This document shows, piece by piece, positions 9,667 through 18,898 of a stretch of DNA of 64,000 bases. The notes below the pieces were generated by a model. The model searched no databases. It was given only the letters and a program-made list of their open reading frames with translations, and was not told the DNA's origin. This stretch comes from UBA9647 sp049522195 (GTDB lineage: Bacteria > Bacteroidota > Ignavibacteria > UBA10030). The position numbers and the translations under genes were made by a program. Within the stretch, counting starts at the first letter, position 1. Every line of letters starts with the position of its first letter. The stretch lies in assembly GCA_049522195.1 (NCBI GenBank), contig JBEKOB010000004.1, positions 1 through 64,000 on the forward strand, read 5' to 3'.

Positions 9667-10494
9667 ATGTCCCGAGTTCGAAAACCCGCGGTCGCCGGAT
9701 CCTTCTATGACGGAGATACCGCACGCCTACGCGACCACGTTGACCTGCTCCTTCGTCAGGCCGACGAGGTTGACCTTCCTGGAACAATTCGCGGCCTGGT
9801 TTCACCGCACGCCGGATACGTATATTCAGGGTTGGCCGCAGCTGTCGGGTACAAGGCTTTGCGTGGGTTGCAGTACGATGCGGTAGTCATGGTTGGCCCA
9901 AGCCACAGGGAGTTCTTTGACGGTGTCTCGCTCTACTCAGGCGATGCGTATCGAACACCTCTTGGTGACGTCCCCATTCACGGCGAGATTCGCGATGCGT
10001 TGGCCAGCCATTCACCTCTGATAGAGCTCTCGGAAGTCGGACATCGCGGAGAGCACTGTCTTGAGGTTCAGCTCCCATTCTTGCAGAGAGTCCTGGGAGC
10101 TTTCTCAATAGTGCCGATGATCATCGGCAACCAAACGAGGGAGACATGCCTCTCGCTCGGAAATGCCATCGCAGAAGCGACCGAGGGAAAAAATGTCCTC
10201 CTCCTCGCAAGCAGCGACCTTTCCCATTACCATCCCTATGATGATGCCGTCAGTCTCGATCGCCGGGTGATAGACCAGGTCGAGGCGTTTGACGAACTGG
10301 CTCTTATGGCACAGCTCGACACTGAACGGGTTGAAGCTTGCGGCGGAGGTCCGGTTGTGTCGGTAATGCACGCCGCCAAGCTTCTTGGAGCTAACCAATC
10401 CCGGGCTCTCTTCTACTGCAACTCCGGCGACATTACCGGCGACAAAAGCGCCGTTGTCGGATACCTCTCTGCTGCATTCCTTCAAGTCCACTAG
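9667..10494 (+). CDS. amrB: MEMO1-like protein (AmmeMemoRadiSam system B)
   Basis: A 275-residue MEMO-family protein related to extradiol dioxygenase folds. It shows AVAGSFYDGD near the start, SPHAGYVYSG (about residues 43-52), VGPSHREFF (about 78-86) and SDLSHYHPYD (about 178-187), which hold the His residues that line the family's metal-site-like pocket. It starts at ATG 9667 after AAGAGGAA and forms a two-gene unit with amrA. Its cellular function is not known with confidence. Confidence 0.92.
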   Translation: MSRVRKPAVAGSFYDGDTARLRDHVDLLLRQADEVDLPGTIRGLVSPHAGYVYSGLAAAVGYKALRGLQYDAVVMVGPSHREFFDGVSLYSGDAYRTPLGDVPIHGEIRDALASHSPLIELSEVGHRGEHCLEVQLPFLQRVLGAFSIVPMIIGNQTRETCLSLGNAIAEATEGKNVLLLASSDLSHYHPYDDAVSLDRRVIDQVEAFDELALMAQLDTERVEACGGGPVVSVMHAAKLLGANQSRALFYCNSGDITGDKSAVVGYLSAAFLQVH

Positions 10495-10697
10495 GTCACG
10501 AGCCGCTGAGGCGCTTTGATTCTGCCTTGAGCTTGAGGCATTCGCCCGAAGCACTCCATCATTCTTCGAATGGCGCATCACGCTCGTGATTCTTCTCAGT
10601 TCCATAAGAGGAAAAAATTTCGTATTATTTTCTTCAACATACGCGCCCGGTCTGCAATCCGGGCAGGCTCAAGAGAAAAGGATCTGACGAAAACTGA

Positions 10698-11522
10698 ATG
10701 ATCGTAGATTATCACACGCATAACCGGCTCTGCAGGCACGCACAAGGAGATCTCGAAGAGTACATACAGGCGGCAATTGGGCTCGGGTTAGATGAAATCG
10801 CTTGTTCGGATCACGCCCCGCTCCCGGATAACTACGATCCCCGCCATCGGATGACGGTGGAGGAGTTCTATTCTGATTACGCGCCTGCTGTCTCGGAGTT
10901 GGTCGAAAAGTACAGTAAGAAGATACGGATCAAACGTGCAATCGAGATCGATCATCTCGACTGGGCTACCGACTGGAACCAGAGGTTCATCGCCGAAAAC
11001 GATTTTGATTTCGTATTAGGGTCGGTTCATTTCGTCGGTCCACGGGGTCAGGAAAAGCCTCTGTTCGGTCCTGAGTACGGACGGGATGAACTCGAATCAC
11101 TGTACGAAGGCTACTATCTGGCGATTGCGGACTCGGCGAAGTCGGGCATGTTCGATATCATCTCCCACTGCGACATCGTCAAGAAATCTGGGGTGTTTAG
11201 AAGCAAACGGGTTGACGAGTTGCTCGTGGAAGCATTGATGCAGATTAAAAATGCGGACATGTGCATTGAGATCAACACGTCGGGGATGCGCAAACCCGAG
11301 AAAGAGGTGTATCCAAGCGAGCGGATTCTGTCGATCGCCCGGGATTTGAAGATTCCGCTCACAATTGGTTCCGATGCTCATACGCCGGGAGATGTCGGCC
11401 GCGATTTCGATACCGTTGTCGATCTCGTGGAAGCCTACGGCAGAGGGAAGGTCTCTCTCTTCGAGAAAAGAGAGCGGACGGAAGCGAAGATTACAGGATT
11501 GCGCCCGAACGGCGCCAGGTAG
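10698..11522 (+). CDS. hisK: PHP-family histidinol-phosphatase (HisK type)
   Basis: A 274-residue PHP-domain phosphatase. Metal-binding motifs are all visible: DYHTHNRLCRHA (residues 4-15), CSDHAP (36-41), an E-x-DH segment (EIDH, 77-80), GSVHF, SHCD and GSDAH near the end. The pattern matches HisK/HisJ enzymes that hydrolyse L-histidinol phosphate in histidine synthesis. No other his genes are nearby, and PHP phosphatases can act on other phosphates, so the substrate is inferred. The 203 bases upstream contain a weak GCCCGG/CCGGGC hairpin (10645-10664) and nothing else clear. Confidence 0.82.
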   Translation: MIVDYHTHNRLCRHAQGDLEEYIQAAIGLGLDEIACSDHAPLPDNYDPRHRMTVEEFYSDYAPAVSELVEKYSKKIRIKRAIEIDHLDWATDWNQRFIAENDFDFVLGSVHFVGPRGQEKPLFGPEYGRDELESLYEGYYLAIADSAKSGMFDIISHCDIVKKSGVFRSKRVDELLVEALMQIKNADMCIEINTSGMRKPEKEVYPSERILSIARDLKIPLTIGSDAHTPGDVGRDFDTVVDLVEAYGRGKVSLFEKRERTEAKITGLRPNGAR

Positions 11523-11548
11523 TCACAGCTCGAATGCGAGGAGACGCG

Positions 11549-12331
11549 ATGGGGTATCAAACAATATTGGTAGAGAAGAGGAACAGGATAGCGTTCATCA
11601 CAATCAATCGTCCGGACAAGCTCAATGCCCTCAACGCACAGGCCAAGGCTGAATTGAAGGCTGCATTTGAAGGCATCAGGGATGACTCCGAAGTCGATGT
11701 GGTTATTCTCACCGGCGCTGGTGAAAAGGGCTTCGTAGCGGGAACGGACATCAAAGAGTTGACACTGCTCGATGAGCAGTCGGGGACGTCCTTCTCAGAA
11801 GGGGGACAAGCTGTACTCAACACAATCGAGAATCTCGGAAAACCTGTCATTGCCGCGGTAAACGGCTATGCGCTCGGCGGCGGGACTGAGCTCGCCCTTG
11901 CTTGTCATATCCGCATAGCTTCCGAGAATGCGAAGTTTGGCCAGCCTGAGGTCAATCTGGGGATCATTCCGGGCTACGGGGGAACCCAGCGTCTTGCCCG
12001 TCTCGTTGGAAAAGGAAGAGCTCTTGAGATGATTCTTGGTGGTGATCAGATCGACGCTCAGGAGGCTCTTCGTGTCGGGCTCGTCAACAAAGTTGTCCCT
12101 TTGCCGGAGCTCCTGAAGACCGCTGAAGCACTGGCGTTGAAGATCGTCGGCAAAGGGCAGGTTGCAATCAAGTTCGCGTTGCAGGCCGTGAATGCCACAC
12201 ATGAACTTCCGCTCTCAGCCGGTCAGGCTCTTGAAGCGGATCTCTTCGGCCGATGCTGCGCAACGGAGGATTTCAAGGAAGGGACCACTGCGTTCCTGGA
12301 GAAAAGGAAACCGGTGTTTAAGAATAAGTAG
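11549..12331 (+). CDS. Enoyl-CoA hydratase / crotonase family
   Basis: A 260-residue crotonase-fold enzyme that adds water to trans-2-enoyl-CoA. The oxyanion-hole motif GTDIKEL and a GYALGGGTELALAC helix are present. Both residues expected to act as catalytic Glu are retained (QPEVNLG and ALEMIL). I take ATG 11549 because GAGGAG lies 5 bases upstream; an ATG at 11534 would add five residues ahead of the usual start. Chain-length preference is not predictable. It follows hisK by 26 bases without an evident link. Confidence 0.9.
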   Translation: MGYQTILVEKRNRIAFITINRPDKLNALNAQAKAELKAAFEGIRDDSEVDVVILTGAGEKGFVAGTDIKELTLLDEQSGTSFSEGGQAVLNTIENLGKPVIAAVNGYALGGGTELALACHIRIASENAKFGQPEVNLGIIPGYGGTQRLARLVGKGRALEMILGGDQIDAQEALRVGLVNKVVPLPELLKTAEALALKIVGKGQVAIKFALQAVNATHELPLSAGQALEADLFGRCCATEDFKEGTTAFLEKRKPVFKNK

Positions 12332-12334
12332 TGG

Positions 12335-12475
12335 AGTATTAAAGTAGATGAGTAATGGAGTAGTGGAGTGGCGGGTGCGATGTGAGGCGAAGGACGCACG
12401 CTCTGAACTCCTGAACTTTGAACTTGAAACCTCAAACTTGAAACTCAAAACTCAAATCTCTAAACTCAAAACCGA
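12335..12475. repeat. Degenerate low-complexity tandem repeats
   Basis: The gap before glyS holds two low-complexity tracts: repeated variants of GTAGTGGAGT/GAGTAATGGAGT at about 12332-12370, and repeated AACTTGAAAC/AACTCAAAA words at about 12411-12475. They have no coding potential and look like replication-slippage products. The second tract runs up to a few bases before the glyS start codon. Confidence 0.7.
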
Positions 12476-12481
12476 ACGACA

Positions 12482-13969
12482 ATGAGTCAGAACAAAAGCA
12501 CATCAAACGACCAATCGAAACTGATGGAGAAAATTGTCTCTCTGGCAAAGCGGAGAGGATTCGTGTTCCAGTCCAGTGAAATCTACGGAGGTCTCAACGG
12601 GTGTTGGGATTACGGCCCGCTTGGTGTGGAAATGCTCAACAACCTCAAGCAGCAATGGTGGAAGAGCATGACCTACCGGGACAACATTGAAGGTGTGGAT
12701 GCCAGCATCCTGATGCACCCGCGGGTGTGGGAAGCATCAGGCCACGTTGAGAATTTCACTGACCCGATGGTAGACTGCAAGAGCTGCAAGGCCCGATATC
12801 GTCTCGATGTCCTCTTTGAAGACATGTCCGTGAAACGGAAAAAAGAGGCTCTTCGCGAGATCGAGCCCGGGAAGTTCGAAGGACAGTTGAAAGACGAAGT
12901 GGTGATAGAGGAGTTCGCGAAGCGTGTGGCAACCGACGCGGACGCTGCCAAGATGGTTGTAGTTCTCTCCTGTCCAAACTGCGGGAACAAAGGCACATTC
13001 ACTGAAGCCCGGAAGTTTAACCTGATGTTCAAAACGTTTGTCGGACCCGTAGAAGACTCATCGGCTGTTGTCTATCTGCGTCCGGAAACTGCACAGGGGA
13101 TTTTTGTGAACTTCCTGAATGTCCAGTCGGCCAGCCGGTTGAAGCTTCCATTTGGTATCGCACAAATCGGGAAGGCATTCAGGAACGAAATCAACACGAA
13201 GAACTTCCTGTTCCGAACGCGTGAGTTTGAGCAGATGGAAATGCAGTTCTTTGTCAAGCCGGGCACGGACGACGAGCAGTTTGCGTACTGGCGAGCCGAG
13301 AGGATGAAGTGGTTCATCAGTCTCGGCATGAAACAGGAAAAGCTCCAGTGGCACCAGCACCCGAAAGACAAGCTGGCGCACTACGCGAAGGATGCGTATG
13401 ACATAGAATACCTGTTCCCATTCGGCTGGGGAGAAATTGAAGGGGTGCATAATCGCACGGATTTCGATCTCTCGAGGCATGAGCAATTCTCAGGCAAGAG
13501 CATGAAGTATTTTGATGAAACCACGAAAGAGAAATTTACGCCATTCGTTATCGAGACCTCTGCCGGGGCCAGCCGGTCGTTCATGGCCTTTCTTGTAGAT
13601 GCCTATAACGAAGAGGAGGCCCCATCAGCCGAGGGTGCCATGGAGACGCGGACTGTACTTAAACTGCATCCAAAACTTGCTCCGACGAAGGTGGCGATTT
13701 TCCCCCTCGTGAACCGGGATGGTATGCCGGAGATGGCCGTTAAGATCGAGACCGATCTCCGACAGCACTTCCGTGTCTTCTATGACGACAGCGGCGCCGT
13801 GGGGCGGCGCTACCGGAGGCAGGATGAGGCGGGAACGCCCTTCTGCATCACGGTCGATTCTCAGAGCCTTCAGGATCAGACTGTCACCGTTCGCGAGCGT
13901 GATTCCATGAAACAGGACCGCATCGCTGCCAGTAACCTGCGTTCATATATTGCCGAGAGGTTGATGTAA
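12482..13969 (+). CDS. glyS: Glycyl-tRNA synthetase, homodimeric type
   Basis: A 495-residue class II synthetase of the eukaryote/archaeal-like dimeric type (GlyQS), not the split alpha/beta enzyme. It charges tRNA-Gly with glycine. Visible are the N-terminal class II start (GLNGCWDYGPLG), a zinc-type insert with CKSCKA (about residues 99-104) and CPNCG (about 164-168), motif 2 (FRNEINTKNFLFRTREFEQMEM region) and a C-terminal anticodon-binding domain. There is no clear ribosome site upstream of ATG 12482; the leader is a low-complexity A-rich repeat. The TPR gene starts 1 base after its stop. Confidence 0.95.
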   Translation: MSQNKSTSNDQSKLMEKIVSLAKRRGFVFQSSEIYGGLNGCWDYGPLGVEMLNNLKQQWWKSMTYRDNIEGVDASILMHPRVWEASGHVENFTDPMVDCKSCKARYRLDVLFEDMSVKRKKEALREIEPGKFEGQLKDEVVIEEFAKRVATDADAAKMVVVLSCPNCGNKGTFTEARKFNLMFKTFVGPVEDSSAVVYLRPETAQGIFVNFLNVQSASRLKLPFGIAQIGKAFRNEINTKNFLFRTREFEQMEMQFFVKPGTDDEQFAYWRAERMKWFISLGMKQEKLQWHQHPKDKLAHYAKDAYDIEYLFPFGWGEIEGVHNRTDFDLSRHEQFSGKSMKYFDETTKEKFTPFVIETSAGASRSFMAFLVDAYNEEEAPSAEGAMETRTVLKLHPKLAPTKVAIFPLVNRDGMPEMAVKIETDLRQHFRVFYDDSGAVGRRYRRQDEAGTPFCITVDSQSLQDQTVTVRERDSMKQDRIAASNLRSYIAERLM

Positions 13970-13970
13970 C

Positions 13971-15173
13971 TTGTTTCCTCACAGGTACCCCAGTCACCAT
14001 AGAGCGATAGTACTGCGAGCAGAGTGGTACTTTGTATCTCTTCTGCTCTTCCTCGTCACGTCTCCGGCTAAGAGCCAGTGGATCGAAGATCCCGCTGTCG
14101 ATGCGCGGGTTCAGCGCGGCATCGACTATATTTACAACATCGAGTTCGGGAAGGCGGACAAGGAGTTCACAGAGGTGATACACCTCATGCCCGACCATCC
14201 GGCCGGCTACTTCTTCCAGGCGATGACAGAATGGTGGCGCATCCTCAGCGACTTCGATGACGAGTCCCGCGACAAATCGTTCATCGCAATGCTGGATAGA
14301 GTTGTAGAGATGTGTGACAAGCGCCTCGAGAAGAACGAGAACGATGTCACGGCGCTGTTTTTCAAGGGAGGCGCTGTCGGGTTTAAGGGGAGGTTGCGGG
14401 CGAACAGGGGGGCATGGTTGCTGGCAGCGAATGACGGCCTCGTCGCTCTGCCGGCGATGCGAAAGGCCTACAAGCTTGAACCGACAAACTACGACGTTCT
14501 CCTTGGCATGGGCATCTACAACTACTACGCTGATGTTGTGCCGAGCCAGTATCCCGTGGTGAAGCCGCTGATGTTGTTCCTGCCTGGGGGCGACAAGAAA
14601 AAGGGACTGGAGCAGCTCGAGCTTGCTGCCACGAAAGGCCGGTATGCCAAGGTCGAAGCAATGTACTTCCTGCTGCAGACCTACTTCACCTATGAAAAAC
14701 AATTTGTGAGAGCTCTTCAACTCGCGCGTGAGCTTCACAGCAAGTATCCCAGGAATCCGCTTTTCCACAGGATGTACGGACGTTGTTACGTGAGTCTCGG
14801 GTACTGGGCAGAAGCATTTCAGATTTTCAACGAAGTTGAAGACCGCTATCGAAACCATCAGGAAGGGTATGATGACTACGATGCGCGGGAAGCCTATTAT
14901 TACATCGGCCGTCACTATTTTCTGGCGAGTCGTTACGATGACGCGCTGAAGAATCTCTATCGTTGCGATGAGATCTCACGGAAGTTGGACAAGAACGGAT
15001 CGTCCGGATTCATGTCGATGGCAAACCTAACGGTCGGCATGATCTACGACGTGCAGAAGAAACGAGGGTCTGCACTCGCCCAGTATCAGAAGGTGCTGAA
15101 CATGAAAGAGTATGAGAACACGTATAAAGAAGCGCGCCGGTTCATGGATAAGGCCTATTCGAGGGCTCAATGA
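13971..15173 (+). CDS. Secreted tetratricopeptide-repeat protein
   Basis: About 400 residues from a TTG start at 13971, directly after the glyS stop; no ATG or GTG precedes the signal peptide (hydrophobic residues about 19-33, ending near AKSQ). The rest is alpha-helical TPR-like, for example AGYFFQAMTEWW, DVLLGMGIYNYYADVV and AYYYIGRHYFLASRYDDALKNLY. This kind of lone periplasmic TPR protein recurs in Ignavibacteria-like genomes but has no assigned role. The last four bases overlap the ZIP transporter start (ATGA), so the two are translationally coupled. Confidence 0.8.
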   Translation: MFPHRYPSHHRAIVLRAEWYFVSLLLFLVTSPAKSQWIEDPAVDARVQRGIDYIYNIEFGKADKEFTEVIHLMPDHPAGYFFQAMTEWWRILSDFDDESRDKSFIAMLDRVVEMCDKRLEKNENDVTALFFKGGAVGFKGRLRANRGAWLLAANDGLVALPAMRKAYKLEPTNYDVLLGMGIYNYYADVVPSQYPVVKPLMLFLPGGDKKKGLEQLELAATKGRYAKVEAMYFLLQTYFTYEKQFVRALQLARELHSKYPRNPLFHRMYGRCYVSLGYWAEAFQIFNEVEDRYRNHQEGYDDYDAREAYYYIGRHYFLASRYDDALKNLYRCDEISRKLDKNGSSGFMSMANLTVGMIYDVQKKRGSALAQYQKVLNMKEYENTYKEARRFMDKAYSRAQ

Positions 15174-15916
15174 TCATTCGGACATTTCTCTTCGGACTCG
15201 CAGCGGCACTCGCAGAGGTTCTGGGGGGCAGCATCATCTATTTGAAGAAGTCGTGGCCGCGACGGGTGCAGGAAACATTGCTCGCACTCGGCGCCGGCTT
15301 CATTCTTGCCCTGGTCTTCCTGAAACTGGTTCCGGCGAGCATCCATGCCATCGGCGACAAGGCCATGCTCTATTGCGTGCTTGGATTCGCGACGCTTCAT
15401 TTCTTCGAGCACACGATCGTCGGCCATCTCCATTTTGGCGAGGAAACACACAGCCACGTGATGGTCTCGAAGGTTGCCAGCTTGTCGGCGTTTTCCGGCT
15501 TGTTTGTCCACGCTTTCTTTGACGGATTCACGATCTCCATTGGCATGCAGTTTGACTTCATGCTGGGCGTTCTCATTTTCCTCGCGGTTCTCCTCCACAA
15601 ATTCCCGGAAGGCCTTACGATAGGATCGATTGTCGTCGCGGCGGGCTACTCGCGAAAAGCAGTGATGATGTCGACTGTCGGGTTGGCAGCGGCGACGATG
15701 CTTGGGGTCTGTACGTTGTTTGTGTTTCGGAATATTGGGGCAGAAGCCGTAGGGGCGGGTTTCGCATTCTCGGCAGGCGTAGCAGTCTACGTGGGAGCAA
15801 GCGACCTTATCCCGGAGATCAACAAATCAAAGGATCGCATACCTCCGCTGGTCGTGTTTGCAGGCATGATACTCTTCTACCTGAGTGACACAATACTCGA
15901 AAAGATGGCTCAGTGA
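15170..15916 (+). CDS. ZIP-family metal transporter
   Basis: A 248-residue membrane protein with about eight hydrophobic segments. It carries the two signature metal-path helices, HAFFDGFTI (about residues 109-117) and LLHKFPEGL (about 142-150), and a His-rich loop between (HTIVGHLHFGEETHSH). ZIP proteins import zinc, iron or related divalent ions. It starts with an ATGA overlap with the TPR gene. It converges on the PorQ gene with only 23 bases between stops. Confidence 0.92.
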   Translation: MIIRTFLFGLAAALAEVLGGSIIYLKKSWPRRVQETLLALGAGFILALVFLKLVPASIHAIGDKAMLYCVLGFATLHFFEHTIVGHLHFGEETHSHVMVSKVASLSAFSGLFVHAFFDGFTISIGMQFDFMLGVLIFLAVLLHKFPEGLTIGSIVVAAGYSRKAVMMSTVGLAAATMLGVCTLFVFRNIGAEAVGAGFAFSAGVAVYVGASDLIPEINKSKDRIPPLVVFAGMILFYLSDTILEKMAQ

Positions 15917-15939
15917 AGGGTAGGGGGTCGGAGTGTATT

Positions 15940-16878
15940 CTAGAGGCCCATGCCGACAGAGATCCGGTGTAAACCACCGATCTTGCCGTAGGAGTTGAAA
16001 GCGTAGTCGATCACATACTCACCAAGCAGTATCCCTCCGCCAAGTGACATCCCCGCAAGTCCAGGGCTCGTTCCCAGCTTCAAATCTTTCCTCTGCTGGT
16101 TGTTATAGCCGACCCGGAATCTCACCGACTCGCTCATGAGGAATTCAGCGCCAAAGGAAAAAGAGCTGAGATGATCCAGCGCTTTGTCCTGCTTGTCGGT
16201 GAGGCGGTGGAAATCGAAATTCAAGAGAACCGGAAGATGCTCCGGGCGCTTGGTGATGCCGATTTTTACGTCGAGAGGAAGAGACTCTTTCGTGCCGTCG
16301 TAGGATTTCAGCTGGGTCCCCAGTGTGAGCACGCTGGCTCCGAGCGTGATGTTCTCTGAAGGAATCTGGTACAGAATGCCTGCGTCGATGGCAAGTCCGG
16401 ATGATGTGAACTCGGCAATGGAGGAGTAGATGAGCTTCAGGTTGACGCCAACACTGGTAAACTCATCAATCGGGCGACCGACACCCATCACAAGAGCGAT
16501 GTCACGAGCCCCGAATGTTCCCAGAATGTTCATCGACTCATCAGTCTCATTGAATGAGCCGTAGTCGACGTAGATGATTCCTCCGCCCACCGTCCCAATT
16601 CCATCGACGGACCTTGCAAAGGAGAGATACCCTCCGTTCACATCAAGGAGTTGTTTCAGGAAGCCGGCGGAAGCGCGTGGTTGTGTTAGTGTGGGGAGGG
16701 CGCCAGGATTGTAGAAAATGAGGTTTGGGTCGTTGGTCATTGAGACAAAACTGCCGTTCAATCCGGCTGCTCTCGCCCCGACCTCGTTGCGCAGGAAACT
16801 GAAAGTCCCTCTGTCTTGTGCGAACGCCATCGCACTGACGAGACAAAGGAGAAGAACCCATCCGGTGATTCGTTTCAT
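15940..16878 (-). CDS. porQ: PorQ-like outer-membrane beta-barrel protein
   Basis: A 312-residue protein with a signal peptide (residues 1-21) followed by the PorV/PorQ hallmark GARAAGLNGSFVSMTNDP and an FYNPGAL segment, then many beta strands. The C-terminal pattern (VIDYAFNSYGKIGGLHRISVGM) fits PorQ more than PorV. In Bacteroidota PorQ is linked to type IX secretion; no other por genes are in the window, so a secretion role here is inferred. I start at ATG 16878, which has a GGGGG run just ahead and gives a proper signal peptide. The frame is open for 32 codons further upstream. Confidence 0.8.
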   Translation of the reverse strand: MKRITGWVLLLCLVSAMAFAQDRGTFSFLRNEVGARAAGLNGSFVSMTNDPNLIFYNPGALPTLTQPRASAGFLKQLLDVNGGYLSFARSVDGIGTVGGGIIYVDYGSFNETDESMNILGTFGARDIALVMGVGRPIDEFTSVGVNLKLIYSSIAEFTSSGLAIDAGILYQIPSENITLGASVLTLGTQLKSYDGTKESLPLDVKIGITKRPEHLPVLLNFDFHRLTDKQDKALDHLSSFSFGAEFLMSESVRFRVGYNNQQRKDLKLGTSPGLAGMSLGGGILLGEYVIDYAFNSYGKIGGLHRISVGMGL

Positions 16879-17032
16879 CCCCCTTAATCTACCCATTTCG
16901 GAACAAAATTTCAAGGATTCAATGGTGATGGGACAAGAGCGTGAATGGGCCAAAGGGGAAAATTGCCGTTGCAAGTTTGGCCAAAAATGGGTACCTTACT
17001 AAACAATCGAGAAAGCAAACTTGGAGAGTTCA

Positions 17033-17275
17033 ATGAAGCCCGGAATACACCCTGATTATAAGAAAGCAATTATAACCTGCGTTTGTGGCAACACGTTTGA
17101 GACGCGCTCGACAGCTGGCGACCAGCATATTGAAATTTGTTCAGCCTGCCATCCGTTCTTCACCGGAAAGCAGAAGCTGGTTGACTCCGCTGGTCGTGTG
17201 GAAAGGTTCAACAAGAAATACGGGAAAAAGAAGACTGAGGCCGTCGCGCCGGCAGAAGCAGCGCCGCCGGCGTAA
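17033..17275 (+). CDS. rpmE: 50S ribosomal protein L31
   Basis: An 80-residue L31 that binds the central protuberance of the 50S subunit. It starts MKPGIHPDY and keeps the zinc-type cysteines (TCVCGN and CSACHPF) and GKQKLVD. A GGAGAG site lies 5 bases before ATG 17033. The last 15 residues (EAVAPAEAAPPA region) are a low-complexity Ala/Pro tail beyond the usual end. It is a single-gene unit closed by a strong terminator. Confidence 0.95.
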   Translation: MKPGIHPDYKKAIITCVCGNTFETRSTAGDQHIEICSACHPFFTGKQKLVDSAGRVERFNKKYGKKKTEAVAPAEAAPPA

Positions 17276-17301
17276 GCTTCATCAGGTCTTCGACACTGAG
17301 T

Positions 17302-17344
17302 ATGCGGAATGCAATCGGCAGATGCATTCCGCATTTTTCTTTTT
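17302..17344 (+). terminator. Intrinsic terminator of rpmE
   Basis: ATGCGGAATGC (17302-17312) and GCATTCCGCAT (17324-17334) form a perfect 11-bp stem with an 11-base loop, followed by TTTTCTTTTT. This is a textbook rho-independent terminator and isolates rpmE from rsmB. Confidence 0.93.
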
Positions 17345-17380
17345 ATCGAATGGAAAGTACCCAGAGGCCTCTGAACAACG

Positions 17381-18757
17381 ATGCAAGATCCTCTTCAAAT
17401 GAGTTTTGATTCCGATACGACAAACCTGTACCGCGGACCGCGTGGAACGGCTGTGAAGATCCTCAACCGCGTGGAACGTTCTGATTCGTACCTCGACCGG
17501 CTCCTCGATACCGAAATGCGTAATTCGGATATGAATGAGCTGGACAAAGGGCTGATGAATGAGATTGTGACAGGCGTTGTTCGCTGGCAAATGAAGGTGG
17601 ACTGGGTCCTGACAGGGTTTTTCCATGGGAATTTCACGAAGGCCGAAACGAACATCAAGAACGCCCTGCGGGTTGCCCTCTATCAGATACTCTTTCTTGA
17701 TAAGGTGCCGCATTCTGCAGCAGTCAATGAGTCCGTGGAGTTCATCAAAAGACTGAGAGGCCAAAAAGTCGCTGATCTGGTCAACGGGGTATTGCGGAAT
17801 ATCGTCCGGAACCTCGAGAATATCCGCTATCCTGACCCCAACGAGGACCGAATACAACACCTCGCCGTGATTGAGTCGCATCCGAATTGGATGGTGAAGC
17901 GGTGGGTCGACCGGTACGGCTACGACGAAACGAAAAAACTCCTCGCAGCGAATAACGAGCGCCCGGATCTGACTCTTCGCGTCAATCGCCTGAAGATCGA
18001 TTTCAACTACTTCCTCAACCAGCTGGAGCAGCACCAGATCCAGTTCTCCAAGTCAGAATATCTCGACTTCTTCGTCCGCGTGAAGCATATGGCAGGGATA
18101 GGGAGCTCGGAGATGTTCCGCCAGGGGTTCTTTGTTGTTCAGGACGAGAGTGCGGGTATCGCCGTGCAACTCCTCGATCCCAAACCGGGTGATCGCGTCA
18201 TCGATATGTGCGCAGCCCCGGGAGGGAAAGCGACCTTCATCGGCGAACTCATGAAGAATGTCGGCGAGATTGTCGCGGTTGACAGATATGAGACCAGGCT
18301 CAATCTCGTGAAAAGTGCTTGCCAGAGGCTCGGGATTGCGAATGCACACTTCATAGCTGCCGACGCATCCACAATTCAGACCGCGCCTGCAGAAAAGGTT
18401 CTCGTCGATGCTCCCTGTTCAGGCCTGGGCGTTCTTTCAAAGAAGCCCGATGCCAAATGGAAACGTGAACCTGAGGACCTTCTCAGGCTCGTTCAGATAC
18501 AAAAAGCTATTCTTGAGAATGCTGCAAGGCATGTCAAACCCGGGGGAGTTCTCGTTTACAGTACTTGCACAACTGAACCAGAAGAAAACTACAGCCTTAT
18601 AACGAATTTCCTGGCCGAGCACGCTGAATTTGCCATTGAAAACGCGAGCCTGTTCACAAACCCCAAAATTGTCACACCTGAAGGGTATGTAGAGACATTC
18701 CCCCACCGCCATGCGATGGACGGGGCATTCGCGATCAGATTGAAGAAATCTCCGTAG
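17381..18757 (+). CDS. rsmB: 16S rRNA m5C methyltransferase RsmB
   Basis: A 458-residue protein with an N-terminal NusB-like RNA-binding domain (residues about 20-165) and a C-terminal SAM-dependent methyltransferase. The SAM site is DMCAAPGGKATF, and the two active cysteines lie in DAPCSGLG and YSTCTTEPEEN. In E. coli RsmB methylates C967 of 16S rRNA. ATG 17381 is the first start after the rpmE terminator; ATG 17399 is an alternative. Confidence 0.94.
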   Translation: MQDPLQMSFDSDTTNLYRGPRGTAVKILNRVERSDSYLDRLLDTEMRNSDMNELDKGLMNEIVTGVVRWQMKVDWVLTGFFHGNFTKAETNIKNALRVALYQILFLDKVPHSAAVNESVEFIKRLRGQKVADLVNGVLRNIVRNLENIRYPDPNEDRIQHLAVIESHPNWMVKRWVDRYGYDETKKLLAANNERPDLTLRVNRLKIDFNYFLNQLEQHQIQFSKSEYLDFFVRVKHMAGIGSSEMFRQGFFVVQDESAGIAVQLLDPKPGDRVIDMCAAPGGKATFIGELMKNVGEIVAVDRYETRLNLVKSACQRLGIANAHFIAADASTIQTAPAEKVLVDAPCSGLGVLSKKPDAKWKREPEDLLRLVQIQKAILENAARHVKPGGVLVYSTCTTEPEENYSLITNFLAEHAEFAIENASLFTNPKIVTPEGYVETFPHRHAMDGAFAIRLKKSP

Positions 18758-18898
18758 GGAACTGCACCTCAAAGTACTTTCCTTCCACCGTATTTCTCTC
18801 TATATTCACACGTCGTTTTGAACCGACTAAAAGTCGTTCAGCAACAAAACAGAACCGCTTTATTCTTTCCCATCGACGTATCACCGAGGAGGACTGCC

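Noticed and set aside
12332..12481. T-box or glycine riboswitch before glyS
   Set aside because: The leader is low-complexity repeat with no T-box sequence or aptamer core.
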